Source of the DNA: Corythucha ciliata
Taxonomy: Eukaryota; Arthropoda; Insecta; Hemiptera; Tingidae
NCBI GenBank assembly: GCA_038030265.1
Contig: CM075941.1
Coordinates: 21,576,001 to 21,640,000 of the forward strand
Length of the DNA stretch: 64,000 nucleotides
Direction: 5' to 3'
The notes under the pieces were generated by a model. That model saw only the letters and a list, made by a program, of their open reading frames with translations. It was not told the origin of the DNA and made no database searches. How positions within the stretch are numbered: position 1 is the first letter of the stretch; the number at the start of each line of letters is the position of its first letter. The position numbers were made by a program, and so were the translations under genes. Shown piece after piece: positions 20,907-35,900 of this stretch.

Positions 20907-23900
20907 GTGAGTACAACTTCTTATGCCCGTATTTATGAACGTTCCTTGACATTAAGGAACCCTTGAAATTCATTAAAACAGACGTTTTTATTATGATCAA
21001 AACTGTTCTCAACGGTTCCTTGACTCAAGGAAGCTTCAAGGAACGTTCATAAATACGGCCCTTAATCTTGTTTTTTTAATGCGTATTTTACAATTCTTCT
21101 ATTCAGACAGCCTTCTTTCGATGCTGAATGGCTGTTAACGTTTTTCCTCTCGAAATTATAGATGTTTCGGTGTGAATCGCCTCAGCGATTTAATCTCGTT
21201 AAAGATGCCTCAAAATTGCATCATATTGGAACAAACCATAATTATGCCCTAATTTTATGGAAGCCTGACGTGGCCTAATATCGAATCAGGAACTGAAGAT
21301 AATAAGGCTCAGTTTAATTCCAGTCAGTTCGCAGTCCATTTCAACAGAGAGCGAATTAATCAAAGGAACAGGAGAACACTCCAATCCATCTCTAACAAAA
21401 ATAACAACTCCACCGCCCCTTGCATATTGCCTTGAGAAGCTCGTAGCCAATTTGAAGCTATGCAACTTGTAAAAATTGATTTCCTCAGTCTTGACGCCGT
21501 ACTCGGACAGACAGGCCACGCTGATGCCCATAGTATTAATAAAATCTTCAAGGGGGAGAATTTTGTTCCTTACCCCGCAAACGTTAACGTGGAACAGTTT
21601 GATCCAACCACCTGAAGTAGACGTGTCTAGTCATGCACTGTTTGGGGCACTCTCCATTCGAACTGGGCGTGAAGGGCCGAGCCACCTAGCTGGAGCAATT
21701 TTGCATCCCTTTGGCCAAATTTTTGGATCGAACAAAATCTCGTAAAATATTTCATCAACCACTAAACGGAAGGATGAATATGAATCATACTTCGTTGGTA
21801 ATTTATCACATGTAATCCCGCTGTCGAAACCGAAATCGCGTACCAGATTCGAGATTTCGACGGGCGTAACTGACGGTGCAAATCTCACCCCGCACCGCTA
21901 GTTCACTCCTTTTAACATTGAACTTATTACCAAGCCGAGGTTTAGGAACATAAGTAGGGGGTTCAAACACCTTCCCATCAGCGAGATTTGATGAGACCAC
22001 TGACGAAAAACTCTTTCCTCCCTGCACAGCCTCTCTTCTCTCGACCCTAATGCATGGTAAGGGATCTTCACTCCCGAAATGTGTACTGTCGTTGCTGAAA
22101 GTTGAATTTGCAGGTGTAGTCTCTGAGCAACCCTGAGCATCCGTTTCGGTTTCTTCCGAATTAGGAGCAAGGGGGACCCGGATCGCACCAGTCAATTTAT
22201 TTTTATTTATTTTAGATTCGTGTCTTCCCTGACGCTTAACCTTAACAAAGCCGGAATTCTTCTCAATGTCGTCATCATGATGTTGCACAGCAACATAGTC
22301 ATTAGCAACGAAATGCGCCGTCGTTCCATTCTTTCTCCCAGCTACAACATTTTGTCTTGACGTTTCAAAACAATCCTTATACGGTGGAGTAACACTGGTG
22401 TCGAAAGAGCAGGAAGCTCCTTTTGAGCCTTTGCCCTCTGACAGTTTTTTTTTTTCGAGTTTATCCAATGATTGTCGGATTTGTTTATTTTCATTTTCAA
22501 GCATATCCAGTTTTCCCAGTAACTTTATGTTTGTTTCGCCTAATACCTTCAATTGTGTCGCTACAACGTCATAAATAGCGGCAAAGTCGAGCGCTGTAAG
22601 TTCCCCGCTGATACAGGCTGCTACCCGCGTTGAGCATTGCACACAAAACCACTTTATTTTGTTCGCTAAAAGTGAAAATTTTTCGAAATCACTATTTGAG
22701 AAGCCGACACAGTTTGCATGGAAATGTTTACCACAGACACCATCGCAAGTTAGTGGCACGGTAGGTTGGCTTATAGCATTTATACAGAGAGCACAAATCT
22801 TGAAACCGGACGCGTCCGCCATCTTTTTACCTATACCTGGGAAATATGTTTGCGAAATTGGGCCAACCCAGCAAAAATTTTGTTTTTGAAACATCTTAAA
22901 CCCGTCAAAGTGCTCTTTAGAATGATCCTAATACTCTGGATATTTCGATTCGAGGCATGAAGGGAAATCCGTGAAGTTCGGTATTTTGGCAATTGAAAGA
23001 GACAACCCGGTGAAATTTTTTTTTTGTTAGGAGCCAATGGCGAAATTTGGTTAAGTGAGTGCCTAATCCGCGACAGATCCCAACCAGGGGAATTGCTGGG
23101 GAGTTACTGTGAAATCTTAAATATTATTAATCGGACTTATTAATTGGTGAACCCAAAATTGACTTTTTAGGGAAGTCGGATTTCATAGCTATTCGACAGG
23201 CTTTATTTACCTTTGAGGCTGACTTTCTCGGGTTCCTAGAAACTTGCAATTTCGCTGAAATAAAGACACCTAAATTCAACTTCAATTTGCGATTTCGTGA
23301 ATATTATTAAGTCTGGAAACCTTCAATCGTTCTGAAATCTTAAATGGAAGTTCCTCAACAATAAAACTTCATAGTTATATAGATAGTTTACAATAATATA
23401 GTTTACATTTGCGCAGGTTGTCAGTTTATCCACTTCCAAGGCGCGTTATAGCCATCAGTTTAGCTATTTTTAGGCCGAAAATAGTAAATTGAGACAGTTT
23501 TGGTGGAGAAGCCATGGAAAGTCTTGAAGTCCTCGAATCGATACGAGTGGACAGAGAGGAAGGTAATTTTTCCCTAAAAATGTGAAACACCAGAAGCCCA
23601 TTTGATTCCATAAACAGATCGTTCGTGTAGAAATGGTCGTTGTCCGTCTAAAACTTCCAGCTTTGCCTTTCAACTGCCCATGTCGTCTTTCTACGTGTAC
23701 AAATTGTTAATTTTGCCCCTGAAAATGACGCTTTCAGTCACTAAACTTCAAAATCTTGTCCTCAGGAAGTCCAAGAACTGACTAGGTACTACAGCAACCT
23801 GTAATTAAGCACCTCAAACTGCCTACCCGGTACCAAGATGACAGTTGGCCCTTCTAAACAGACAAGTAGACCTGGGAATCTGAATTTTCAAGCTGAAAAC

Positions 23901-26900
23901 AGCCAATTTTTTCCCAGATGCCGAGTGGAAACTTGTAATTTATCCACCAAATCCCGATGCTTGGTTCAGAAACTGGCCATTCATCCCCAACATCTGGTTG
24001 TACCTCACTGTAGTCATGGGCTATTAAACGTCAGAACCTGTTGGAAAATTGTCGAATTCGGCCCTAGAAACTGGCTATAGACCTTGTCTAGCTGCTTCCT
24101 ACGGCCAAGATGACCTCAGCTAACTAATTTACCCTCCCCGTCGCGCGCACTCCTTGTAAATACCCCTCGCTTTACGTTGCCTAGAGGTGAGCACCGAGGC
24201 CATTCGCCCTCCCAGTCTGGCATGAGTGGTTCCAGACTGCTAGAGACTCAAACACACTAACTTATCCTGCTCGCAAACTGACCAGTTCCACTAGTGCCTT
24301 CAAAATGGACTTGGTTGAACAAATGGATCAAAACTGGGTCATCAGCAGCAACATCTCCGCGTCTGTAGTTGTTCATGGGCTGGAGTTATGTTGACGAGTT
24401 TATTCCCTCCCGTCGGGTCACTAATTGATCGAACAACCGCGGTTTTGCCCGCCCCCCCTCCCGTCACTGTGATTTGAATCCGTGAAAGTGCGTTTACAGA
24501 GACTTTATCGTAACATTTTCGAAATGTTTCTCGCTCGGTGTAAACGCACCTCGAGTTTCATGAATCTCACGGGGGTGATTTGTTAACAGGTGGACAAGGA
24601 GGTGATCAACCTCCACAGCAACAACAGTCTCAGCAGCGGCAGCAACAACAGGCTCAGCAGCAGCCTCAGCCGCAGCAGACTCAACAACAGCCTCAGCAGC
24701 AAGGGAGTGCTTGGGGCGGCCAGGGTAGAGCGCAGCGAGGCGGTCGTGGAGGAGCCCGTGGGGGTCTAGGAATGGGTGGTGGTGGTGCGCAGCGTCAGGG
24801 AGGACCTCCTCCGCAGCAGCAGCAATATCAACAGCATCAAGGAGGTCCTCGGGGCCAGGGTGGAGCGCAGCGTCAGGGAGGACCTCCTCCGCAGCAGCAG
24901 CAATATCAACAGCATCAAGGAGGTCCTCGGGGCCAGGGTGGAGCGCAGCGAGGCGGCCGCGGAGGGGGTCTAGGGATGGGCGGTGGCGAGCAGCGTCATG
25001 GAGGGACTCCTCCCCAAGGACAGGCTCCTTCGCAACAGTACGGGGCTCAGAGCGGACAGCCGCAGAGAGGAGGAGGACGACAACAGGGCGGAACTCCACC
25101 TCAAAAAGCCGATCAAGGAGACTCGTCAACAAGGCAACCGCAAGCTCAGCCTCAACAAGCGTCGCCGTCTCCTGTTCAAACCCCTCCAGGAGTATCCCGC
25201 AGCCCTTCTACTTCCTCACAAAGTACGCGCTCATTTTATTGCTCTTAAAATTGTGCTCGTAATTAACTCATTTTGTCACTCATTTCTTAATAGGTGAAAC
25301 GTCCAGCCTAGTGCAAGCGACGACGAGTTTGAGCCTGGGAATAACTAAAGAACAATGGTCTAGCGCCCTGATGCCAAAGCGGGCCAACAGAGATCCAGCT
25401 CCCAAAGTTGGGCGGGCTATGATTGTTGAAACAAATCACCTGGCCTTGGGTATGAAGGACTCTAAAGCTACAGTATTTCACTATGATGTAGAAATCGTTC
25501 CGGACAAACCATTCCGTTTCTACAGGTTTGTGTTTGTTCTAAAGTGTTAGTCCCATATCCTTGCACTGATTTTTTTTTTAGACCGGCGATTGAGGCAATC
25601 AGGCAAAAGCATTATCCCAATAAGTTCCCGGCTTTCGATGGAAAGAAGAACTTGTACAGTTTTTCTCGTTTACCATTCGACGACGTAAATGGAAACATTT
25701 ATTTTCCGAAAAGAGCGCCCAATTTCCAGCTGTAGCTTTTTGTCTTTTTCTTTAGGTTCTTCGCAGCAAAGTCAGCGTATTCGACGATGAAAGAATGGCA
25801 CCAAAAGAAATCGAAGTAAAAATTAAAATGGCCAACTCTATTGAATTTTCGTCCATCGCTGAATACTTGAGAGGAGGTTCGTCACTTAATCCTCCTCAAG
25901 AGGCGATTCAAGCCCTCGACATTGTTTTGAGACAACCGGCCGCTGCGAGGTTTGTCCGTGATTGCTCCTTTAACTGGAAATTTACTAAATTTTGAGTCTT
26001 TTTTCAGATTTTGTCAGGTGAGAAGATCTTACTTCACCAAGCCATCGGGACAAGTTATCAAACTCGGAGGGGGGTTGGATTTGTGGTACGGATTTTTCCA
26101 ATCGGCCATTTTGGGTGGAAGACCGTTCCTTAACATTGACGGTAAAACAAATTACGACTGCTTGCCTCTCTTTTTCTCCCCCGCCTTAAATAATTTTCTT
26201 TTTTACAGTCGCTCACAAGGGTTTTCCTAAGGCTCAAGATTGCATCGCCCTGCTGGAAGATTTACTCAATGAGGGGCAAAGATCATACGGGCCTGGCCCT
26301 CCTCCCCAGCGCTTGTCGCTGAGACCAAATGATCAAATTCCAAACGAAGTTTACGATAAATTTGCCAGCTTTGTCAAGGGGCTCAAAGTTGTCTACAGGA
26401 AGCCAGTTCGACAGGCAGGCAATGCAGAGACTCGCACCTACAAAGTTCATAACGTTGGTGAAAGCGCTCGTGACAAAAAGTGGGTTGTTTCCCTAATAAT
26501 GCTGTTCTCCATTATTTGCTCACTAGATTTTTCAATACTATCTTATTATTCGTGTTTTATTTGTGATAATATTCACATTTTTAGTTATAATCGGCACGCT
26601 TGATAACTGTTGGATGTGACTTTTTTTTAGGTTCAAGAAAGACGATCGTATTATGACCGTCGAAGCCTATTTCAAGTCAGAGTACAACGTCACACTTCGA
26701 TACCCGTTAGCGCCCTGTCTCATTGTTGGTTCCTTAGAGAAACCTCTATCTCTTCCGTGTGAGGTAAATTATTTTAGTGGCACATTCCTTCTCTCGTGGA
26801 CCTCCCCTCCTCACCGGTGTTTAATATTTGGCGACGGGACTTTCAGCTTTGCAGCATAGCCGATGCTCAAGTCATCAACAGGCAAATGGATGAAAATCAG

Positions 26901-29900
26901 ACGCGAAATATGGTACAGTCAGCGGCGCGACCGCCTTTCGAGCGAAAAAGAAGGATCGTAGATTCGGTTGGTCTCTCTCACTCTATCACTCTCTCTCTCT
27001 CTCTTATTTTTTAAATCATATCCTTCCATGTTTATACTGATGCACCTTTCCGCCATTTCCAATACAGTTGGCCCAGCTTGGAATCAACCAAAATCCTTAC
27101 GTTCAAGAATTCGGGCTCAGTGTTAACCTCAACTTCACTCAAGTGCAAGCCCGTGTTTTGAATGCGCCTAAGCTTCAATATGACGATGTGAGTACCCGTC
27201 GATCCTTATTCTCTACGTATAGTATTAGTTAATGTAAACGATTTTGCTTTTTGCGGACACTAATCAAGAGTTTGAGGGGGGGGGGAGGTACTTAACTCGC
27301 GGGGTTTTGTGTTATTTCATGAGCGCAATTCGCGATTAAAATTGAAGAAACGCGCTCAACAGTGATTTGGGCTATTTTGTTGAATTAATTAAAACGCACA
27401 GGATGTGCGGGCACGGCAGGCCTTGATTTCGCGTGTCTGGTTCTCTATACATACAGGGTATTCCAGGAGGAAACGACAATACTTCCACATGTTGTACTAC
27501 TAAGTAGGGCGAACCAAAATGACTATATGGACATAGGGTCGGAAACGCTTTGTTTCAGAGTTACAGGGAATTTAGTGTTTTTTAAGCCAAATCACCTCTT
27601 TTCCACAAAAAGCGGTCTTAACGGACTAACCGTTCAACATAGAACAAAATAAACTTCATTTCTGAAAAGAGCACAAAATTTAACTTTGGAAAAATCAGGA
27701 ATAACACATTAAAATCGTCTTTATGTACGTTTAGTTATTTTTGGAAAAATCGAAAAAGTGTTACGTTGAATTTTCGTGTTTCTTTCAGAGGCGAATTTCG
27801 CTCAATCTTCAGTTGGTCGGGCATTGACCAATTATTGTAAAAACATGCTCATTATGTGAGCATTCTATTCATCCTTCATTATTCAGCATTCTATTCTCAT
27901 TATATTCATCCTTATTAATAGTAGTCGCGGAAGACCCGACTCTGAGGACCATTCAACGATTAATAAGGACATTTCTTTATAGGCCTAAATCACAACTTGT
28001 TCTTTGTGACCACCTACTGTGTCTTCAGCACAGTTGAGTCCTTTTATCATTGCAAAATGTTTACTTTCAGAGCCCCTTTTTAGTCAAAAATGGATGGCAA
28101 ACATTCATCGTGTTTTTCTCGAGTTATTCTACTTTGATGCTGATTTTCTCAGCAGGAGTGGGAGAAATTCAAGTAAATAAGACAGAACGACGCAGAAAAA
28201 GTCTGGCCTTTCCAACGGTGCCATCAGAATTGACGTGACTCACCTGGTTGCTAGGGTACGGACGATTTTCTTCAAGAAAACAAGGTCATTTTGAAAACTA
28301 CTAAATCCGTGAATATCTCGGAAACTATTAGGAATCGGACTAGGGTCAATATGACTTTTTTTGACGCATTTGTGACGTAGAACCACCAGCCTAAATATTG
28401 ACATCCATTTCAGAAACACCCTGTATAGGTATAATTCAATCAATCAAATAATTAATAACCTAGGCTAAATAAATAAATGCGGTGATATTATATTGAAACT
28501 AATTTCTGGAGTGCGTGAGCGCAAAGGAAGGAGCAGAAGCTGAGAAGGCGTTCGAGTGACCCCTCCTGTACACACCACCCTGACTACCCTGGCCTTGGGG
28601 TGGCTATTCTTTTTAATGTCGCATTTTTCTCTTTCGGACGATGTTTCTGGACCAAAATAAAAAACAAAATACATTTCGTAATAAAGATTTCACGCTGTTT
28701 CGTGGCGTAATCCAGTTTTCTCCAAAAATATATATTTTTTCAAATTTTGAATTTAAAATTTTCGGGCTAGAGTCATTTTAAAAATCAGCGGCCCAATTTC
28801 CTTAAAATCTGTAGCATCAATGAGTAGGAATCAATATACAAAAACAAAATCGGCCAATTTTTGCGGCCGTGAGAGGTAGAATCGATACGGCTATATTCTC
28901 TCTCCTTCTCTCGCACACTTGCCGTCCACTTTAGCCTTAAAGATAAGGTTGGTGAATGCCACATTGCGATTAGATCAGTTATTGACTTTTAATAATTAAT
29001 AAATATTTCCGAGGGCTGTCAGCTCATGACATAAAATGATACACCTCCTTCACTTATCGGCACTGATTCACAGACAATATAAAAAATAAAATATCCACAA
29101 CCATATTTCGCTTGGTCAGCTTCGACTTTTCATTATTCGCGAAAAGGGTGGGGGCGGCTACCTGAAGATCGAGACGGCCTAAATCAAAACACCACCTATG
29201 ACAGAATCAACGAACATTAAATGTGAATAAAATTCACTAACTCCATAGGAGGCCTTGGAACGAGGGAAACTCATGAATCAAAGCCACTGAAAAATCAGAA
29301 TTCATTCAGGTTAAAACACAAACATTTTATTGCGAACATAAAACTGATTCTGTCTCGTGGACATGCGTCTGGTCAATTTTTTCATTCATATCCAACCATT
29401 TTTCACATTCCTTTTCCACTAGGGTTAGCTCTTGATCGAAGTGCAGCGTAACTTTTGAAAAAACTCAAACGAAACCTTAAAAATCGTCTCCCAAATAGCC
29501 TTGAGACTTGGGATTTTTAGATGAAGAAACATCAAAGGCTCGGTCACCGGTCAAATGACCGAACGGTCACAAACCAAAGCCATTTTGACCGGACGTGACC
29601 GAAATGGTCCAAAGCATCTAAATTGCATAGTCACATGACGTGTACAGCCAACTTCTAGGAATCACTAAAATCCGGAATATGACCGGACCGGACTGAACCA
29701 ATGCTGATGAATCATGAAGTGTGGCACCATTTTGAACTCGTACGATTTTAATGGATTTGTTGACGTTAAAAAAAAATGGAGGACATCGGGCGTGTTATCC
29801 CCCCCACATGCCTATGATCCTGGGGGACTTTAAAGAACCCCTGTTCTACGATACCAGGCTATCACTTCGGAGGGAAGTGAAGTATCTGGGGGTAACCATG

Positions 29901-32900
29901 GACTCCACGATCACCTGGAACAAGCATCTGGGCAGGGTTGCCGACAGGGGTAAAATTCTGCTTATGAGGACGAAAAATGCCTGCGGAAAAACGTAGGGAC
30001 TGAGGCCTCAAATGGTCCTATGGCTCGGCTGAAAAATATAGATCGGCTGAAAATAGATACGGCGATAGTCAGACCCGCACTGACATATTGCTCAGTGGTC
30101 TGGTAGCACAAAGCGGAACAAGTGGGGGCCAGAAATACCCTCACTAATGTTCAGAGACTGACGTGCCTAATGGTCACTGGGGCTATGCACTCCACTCCTA
30201 CTGCAACGATGGAGATACTGACGGGACTCCCTCCCTTTGACATCTTCATCAAGGGGGCGGCGGCAATGTCGGCTTGGGATGGTTTATGGAGGGGTGGGAG
30301 GCTTAATTCCAGGAGGACCCACTCTGGGATCCTGGACACGGTTCGGGACCCAGTGCTGGGCATGATGCCGGACATCATGCCCAAAACCCTCGGTGAACGA
30401 TGTCCCTTCTCCGTCCGCCTTGGGTACGGTGAGGGGCAGGCGGTGAAAAGAAATCACAAGGAGCGATTGTGGTTTACAGACGGCTCTAAAACGAATAACG
30501 GGACTGGTGCGGGGGTGTACGGAGTGGAACCCGAATGGAGGCTGTCTACACCTCTGGGGGTACACACCTCGGTCTTCCAAGCCGAAGTCTACGCAATCAA
30601 GGCCTGTGCTGCTGAGAATATACGTAGGGACGAGCAAAATGCCCATATACGTATCCTCACGGATAGCCAGGCTGCCATGAAGGCACTAACGGTAAGGATA
30701 CTATAAAGACGAGTAGAGGCGACGTTTGATAAAGCTTTTCCCGGGCTCCACCATTTTTGTTCTGGATAACGTATCAGACTACTATTTTTGGTGTTTGTTG
30801 AAATTGGATTTCGGTGTTTCTCATTTCTTTCTTATTGAACGTTCATTCAGCGAATACTTATAAAAATGGTCGGGTGTGCAGCATTTAACTATACCAACAG
30901 CACTCTTTGGGGCCACCGATTTTTTATTTTTCCCACGGAGGCGGAGAGAAGAAAAAAGTGGCAAGCCAACTGCCGGCGAGGAGGCGGCTGGAAGCCCACG
31001 AAATATATATTCACGCCTTTGCGAAGTAAGTTCTTTTCACATATTTTCCCTAACTTGACTAATTTAGGCGGAGGCGTTAATTTATACTTACGATTAGTGG
31101 CCCAGTGGAGTTCTTTACGGTACGGAGGCAGTTCCGCCATTTGATACTTATCTACCGTCCACGCCCTTTCCATTGGCCATACCCGGCCAGCCTACTCATC
31201 GCAAGTCTGCAACTGTATTGAATTATTCATACTGAAATAGTAATGCGGACCCTACAAACTGGAATGGAGCGAATTGCCCCCGCAAACAGCTTGGAATTCG
31301 CCCCCGGCGTTCAGGTCTGATGTACCCGCCTATAGGCCTAGATCCACCACCGGTGGGGGCGGTGGGCTGTGATTGCATATGGTAACAGAAGGGTAACTGG
31401 TCTTAACATTATCTTACAGTTCTATAGAACAATCTATCGAAGTGTCATCGTTTAATAATTGTTTGCAGGGTTGATGACGTTAAGTTCCGCACTACAACTA
31501 CAGCCTACACACAATCTTAGCCTTGATTGGTTTTCAATGGGTCTGTTCTGTAAAATTAAATGATAGTTCCTATACTTACATTGATCGGTATGGTGATCGT
31601 TCAATTCTCATTCTCATTCATTTTCAAATCAAGCAAGAGGCGATTCCTGGATATTTCCCGACCATTGAGAATTCCCGGGTTTCCCGAATTTCCCGGGTCG
31701 GTCGACACTCTCTAATAACAGTGTACCTATTTCCGAAAAAAATCATAAACAATTCGGTCATCTTGTCCAGAATCACCCGGTATGGAAAATAATTCGAATT
31801 AGAATAAACTAATAAAATCATAATCTACAGGGTGTACGATAACGAACGCTCAGAGAAAACCCTGTTCCAAATGACGTGCCTATAAGCTCAGGAGAAATGA
31901 CTCGGAAAGCCCGCCTTGAGAGGAGCGAACGGCTGGCCTATTCGAACCAATCAGTGGCCACCAATTTTTCCGATTATAGTTCTGACAGATTGGTGGGCCC
32001 CATAGAGATAATATTATACAATAGGTCTAATCGTTTGTCGTCCGGAGCTGCACTATTAGCACTGAAAGTACTAACCTTTCATTATTTTTTCGCGTTATTT
32101 CACATGATAACCCGCGAGGTTGCAAAATTTCGTGCTGCTCGGAGTAGTCCGGGACGACAAACGAATAGACCTACTATAAGCAGTGGCTGACTGGCCCCTT
32201 GGACAGTGGGTGTCCAAACCACCCTTTCGCCCCTTGGGAGTGGCGCCCCTCTCAGACCACCGTCAGATTATCATAAATAATAGATTAAAAACGAATATCT
32301 GTGCTTATCAATTCGCGGACAAAATTGTGGTAAAATTCCTAACTTAAATACATAAAATGGAAAAAATGGCTAATATGCGGCTAAAATTGCGGAAAACGCC
32401 AATTCGTGGCTAAAATTGAGAAAATTCGCGAATTCACGGGCTAGAAGCGCTACTACGCTGCTATAATTGAGAAAAAGTGCCAGTTTTCGGCTAAACTTAA
32501 GGAAAATCACCAATTCATGGACAAAATTGTGGTAAAATTTATAACTTAAATTCTCGACTTCGTGCCTTCTGAAGCCAAAGTGGCTAATTGAGAAAAACGG
32601 CATATTCATGGCTAATAAAATGCTAAAAAACACCTCTGATTCGCGGCTTGAACTGAGAAGAAGCGCTGATCTATAGCTAAAAGTAACGAAAAATGGCGTG
32701 GTGCTAAAACGTAAAAAAAATGCTAATTTGCGGCAAAAAATTGAAAAAATAAACCGATTTACAGCTAAAATTGCGAAAAACGCCAATTCGTGGCCAAAAT
32801 TGAGAAAATTTGCTAATTCACGGGTTGGAAACGCTACTACGCTGCTAAAATTAAGAAAAATCGACAATTCGCGGGTAAAATTAAGGAAAATCACTAATTC

Positions 32901-35900
32901 GTGGCCAGGGCTGGGCAGTAATTGAAATACGTAATTCAATTACAATTAGTAATTGGTAATTTGTAATTGATAACAACACGCCATTGTAATTGGTAATTAA
33001 AAGCACTTTTCCGAAGTAATTTGTAATTAACCATTACCAATTACATTTCCATCTTCAGAGCCAATATTACTTCGAAAACTCAGCGGGTACTATTTCGCGC
33101 CTTACTTGGAGCTTTTGGAGGAGTTTTTGCATGAAATTCTCTGAAAAATAAGAGTTTCAAAGCAATTATGACACGAGCGATATCCTCGAGCTTAGGGTTG
33201 CCAATTTGAAATTTGAGAAAAACAGTACAAAAGTTTCAAACCCCAAACCAGTGGCTTAGGTAGGAATTTGTCCTCGGGGGGGGGGGGGGTCAGATTGAAA
33301 TCTCGTAAGGGTGAGAGGAGGGGTAATTTTACATTTCAGTCATCATTCCACCCAGCCAGCAAACTCTCTGGACATCTTGCTGGCCTAATCATAGCCTCAA
33401 TCTCTCAGTTAAGGGCGATTTTTGGACTCTACCCGCAAATTAGCGATTTTTTCAATTTTGGCCGAGTGTATCGTTCTTCTCAATTTCAGCCGCAGATTAG
33501 CGGTTTTGCCCCACCCCCTTCCATTGCCATGAATTTGCGCATTTTCTCAACTTTAGCAGCAAAGTATCGTTTTTTTCCCGTGAGCGATGTTTCTTAATTA
33601 TCCACGAGTTTTGGCGTTTTCCTCAAATTTTAGCAGCATATTACCGATTTTTTAATTTTTTTTACCAGGGGATTAGCACTTTTCTCAGTTTCAGCTGGGA
33701 ATTTACGTTTTTCTTAAGTGTTTTCCTCAATATTAGCCGCAAAATTAGGGGACTTTACACGAATTAGGATTTTTTTGGTCCACCATACGCAATGCATGAG
33801 CGATTTTTCTGTGTACTCGCGAATTAGCGGTTTCTTCACCTATTGCCACAAAAGGGCATTTTTTTTCAATTTCAGCCTGAAAACTTGCCTTCAGAATCCG
33901 CAAATTGGCGTGTATTCAGTTTTTGGTGCAAATCAGAATTTTTCTCAATTTCAACCGCGAATCAGCCTTTTTTTTTTAATTGTAGCGGCGGCGCGTCGTA
34001 GCGTTTCAAACCTGTGAATTAGCGAATTTTCTCAATTTCAGTCACAAATTGGCGTTTGGCGCAATTTCAGCTGTAAATTGGCGATTTTTTCCATTTTTAG
34101 CCGCAAATTAGCAATTTTCTCAATTTTTAGGCTTAAAATTAAACTTTTTCTTATTTTGACCAGGCTGATTATTTCATTTTCTAAATATTACCCGCAAATT
34201 AGCGGTTTTCACGTTTTACCACCGCATTAGCAAAACTATATAACTTTTATAGGTATAGATTATTGCTTCTTTTCACTCCTAGCAGTGAATTAGCGTATTT
34301 TTTAACATTTGACATCTTCATCCGAGAGCTGTTTGTAAAATGGCAGCTGGCTGAATGACAAGTAAGAATAGAGAAATTCAAGGAAGTGGCTATTCAGCAG
34401 AGCGTTAAGGGTGTCCAAATTTCACGAACTACCTTAACTTTACAATTATCTTGAAGAAAATTTTGTGCTCTTTCCAACGGTGTCCTTGGAATTTCCCCAG
34501 GATCAATGGTTGCTAAGATACCGCCCGAGTTTCGAAAAAAACGCCTGATGCATTGACAATCAGAAAACTTTTTCTCGGAAACGGTTAATATTCGGACCAT
34601 GGTCCATATAGTCATTTTGGACCCACATGTGATGTAGAATCACCCATTTCAATTATGCTCCATTTTCCCGTTACACCCTGTATAACTTTTATAGGTATAG
34701 ATTATTGCTTCTTTTCAGTTCTAGCCGTGAATTAGCGTATTTTTTAACATTATACTATAGCCATGCATGAATTTGCCATTTTTCTGCATTTTAGCCACAA
34801 AAATGCCTTCAGAAGGTGCGAATTTAAATTATAAATGTAAATTTTTTTTCAAACCAAAAAAATTTACATCTATCCATCCATTTCTGTCAAAAAATCATAA
34901 TTTTAAATTATAAATTTCAAGACACTTAATTCGAGAATTAGTGATGTTTCACAATTTTAGCTGCGAATTTTCGCTTTTTCTAAATTTTAACTGCGTGGTA
35001 GCGTCTCCAACCCGTGCATTACCTACCGAGTTTTGTCAATTTTTGCCAAGAATTGGCGTTTGACTCAATTTAAGCTGCAAATTAGCAACTTTTTTCATTT
35101 TTAACTGAGAATTAGCACTTTTCCACAATTTGAACTGAAAATTAAAGTTTTTCTTAATTTTAGCTGGGCTAATTGGTGACTTTTTCAATTTTTGCAGCGA
35201 ATTAGTGATTTTCTTCATTTTGTATCCGTGAATTAACGTTTTTCCATAAATTTATATCTGCAAATTGCCAATTAGCGATTTTTCCCAATTTCAGCTGTGA
35301 AATAGCGTTTTGTGCTAATTTTGCGGCCATCCTATTCCCTTTTTCATACGCAAATGGGTGATTTTACGCCATTTCAGTTGTGAATTTGCCATTTTTGTCC
35401 AATTTTAACCTGAAAGCGTCTTTTATTTGTCAATATTGGCTTGCCCAAATATAACACTTTTGCGTTGATTTCCACAATTCATTCGTAGAATGGCCTCCAT
35501 GTACCGCGAATCAGCGATTTTTTTCTTAATTGTAGTCTGGAAGTTGCATCGCGAGACCACGAATCAGTGCTTTTTAGCAGCTATAGCCACGAATATTACC
35601 GATTTTTGTCTGATAGAGGGTCCGGGGTGAACCCCCCCCCCGTACCTGGGTAAGGGGGGTCCCGCAGACCCAACTACTGCGTTGGGTCTGAAGTCCAAGG
35701 ATAAAGCTGGAGGTACTCGGACCTTTTCGGGCTGCTTCAAGTCCAGAAAATCTGCTAAATCTAACTTCAACGTGAAACGCTCATGAAGATTTTATGGGGC
35801 TCTTCGTTATGGTACTAGTGCTCCTTCGTCAGTATACTTGTGGCTCTGGGGGGGGGGGATCTATCCCCCATACCCCCGTACCCACACCCCTGCCCCAAAC

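Noticed and set aside
24494..25132. 212-codon minus-strand ORF rich in Ala, Val, Leu and Asp
   Set aside because: It is the mirror of the Gln/Gly-rich Argonaute exon; long antisense ORFs are expected opposite CAG/GGN repeats. The + strand frame fits splice phases and domain order.
34238..34755. LTR-like interpretation of the 72-bp duplicates
   Set aside because: They do not show TG...CA ends, a primer-binding site or a polypurine tract, and the inside resembles another non-LTR-type repeat.
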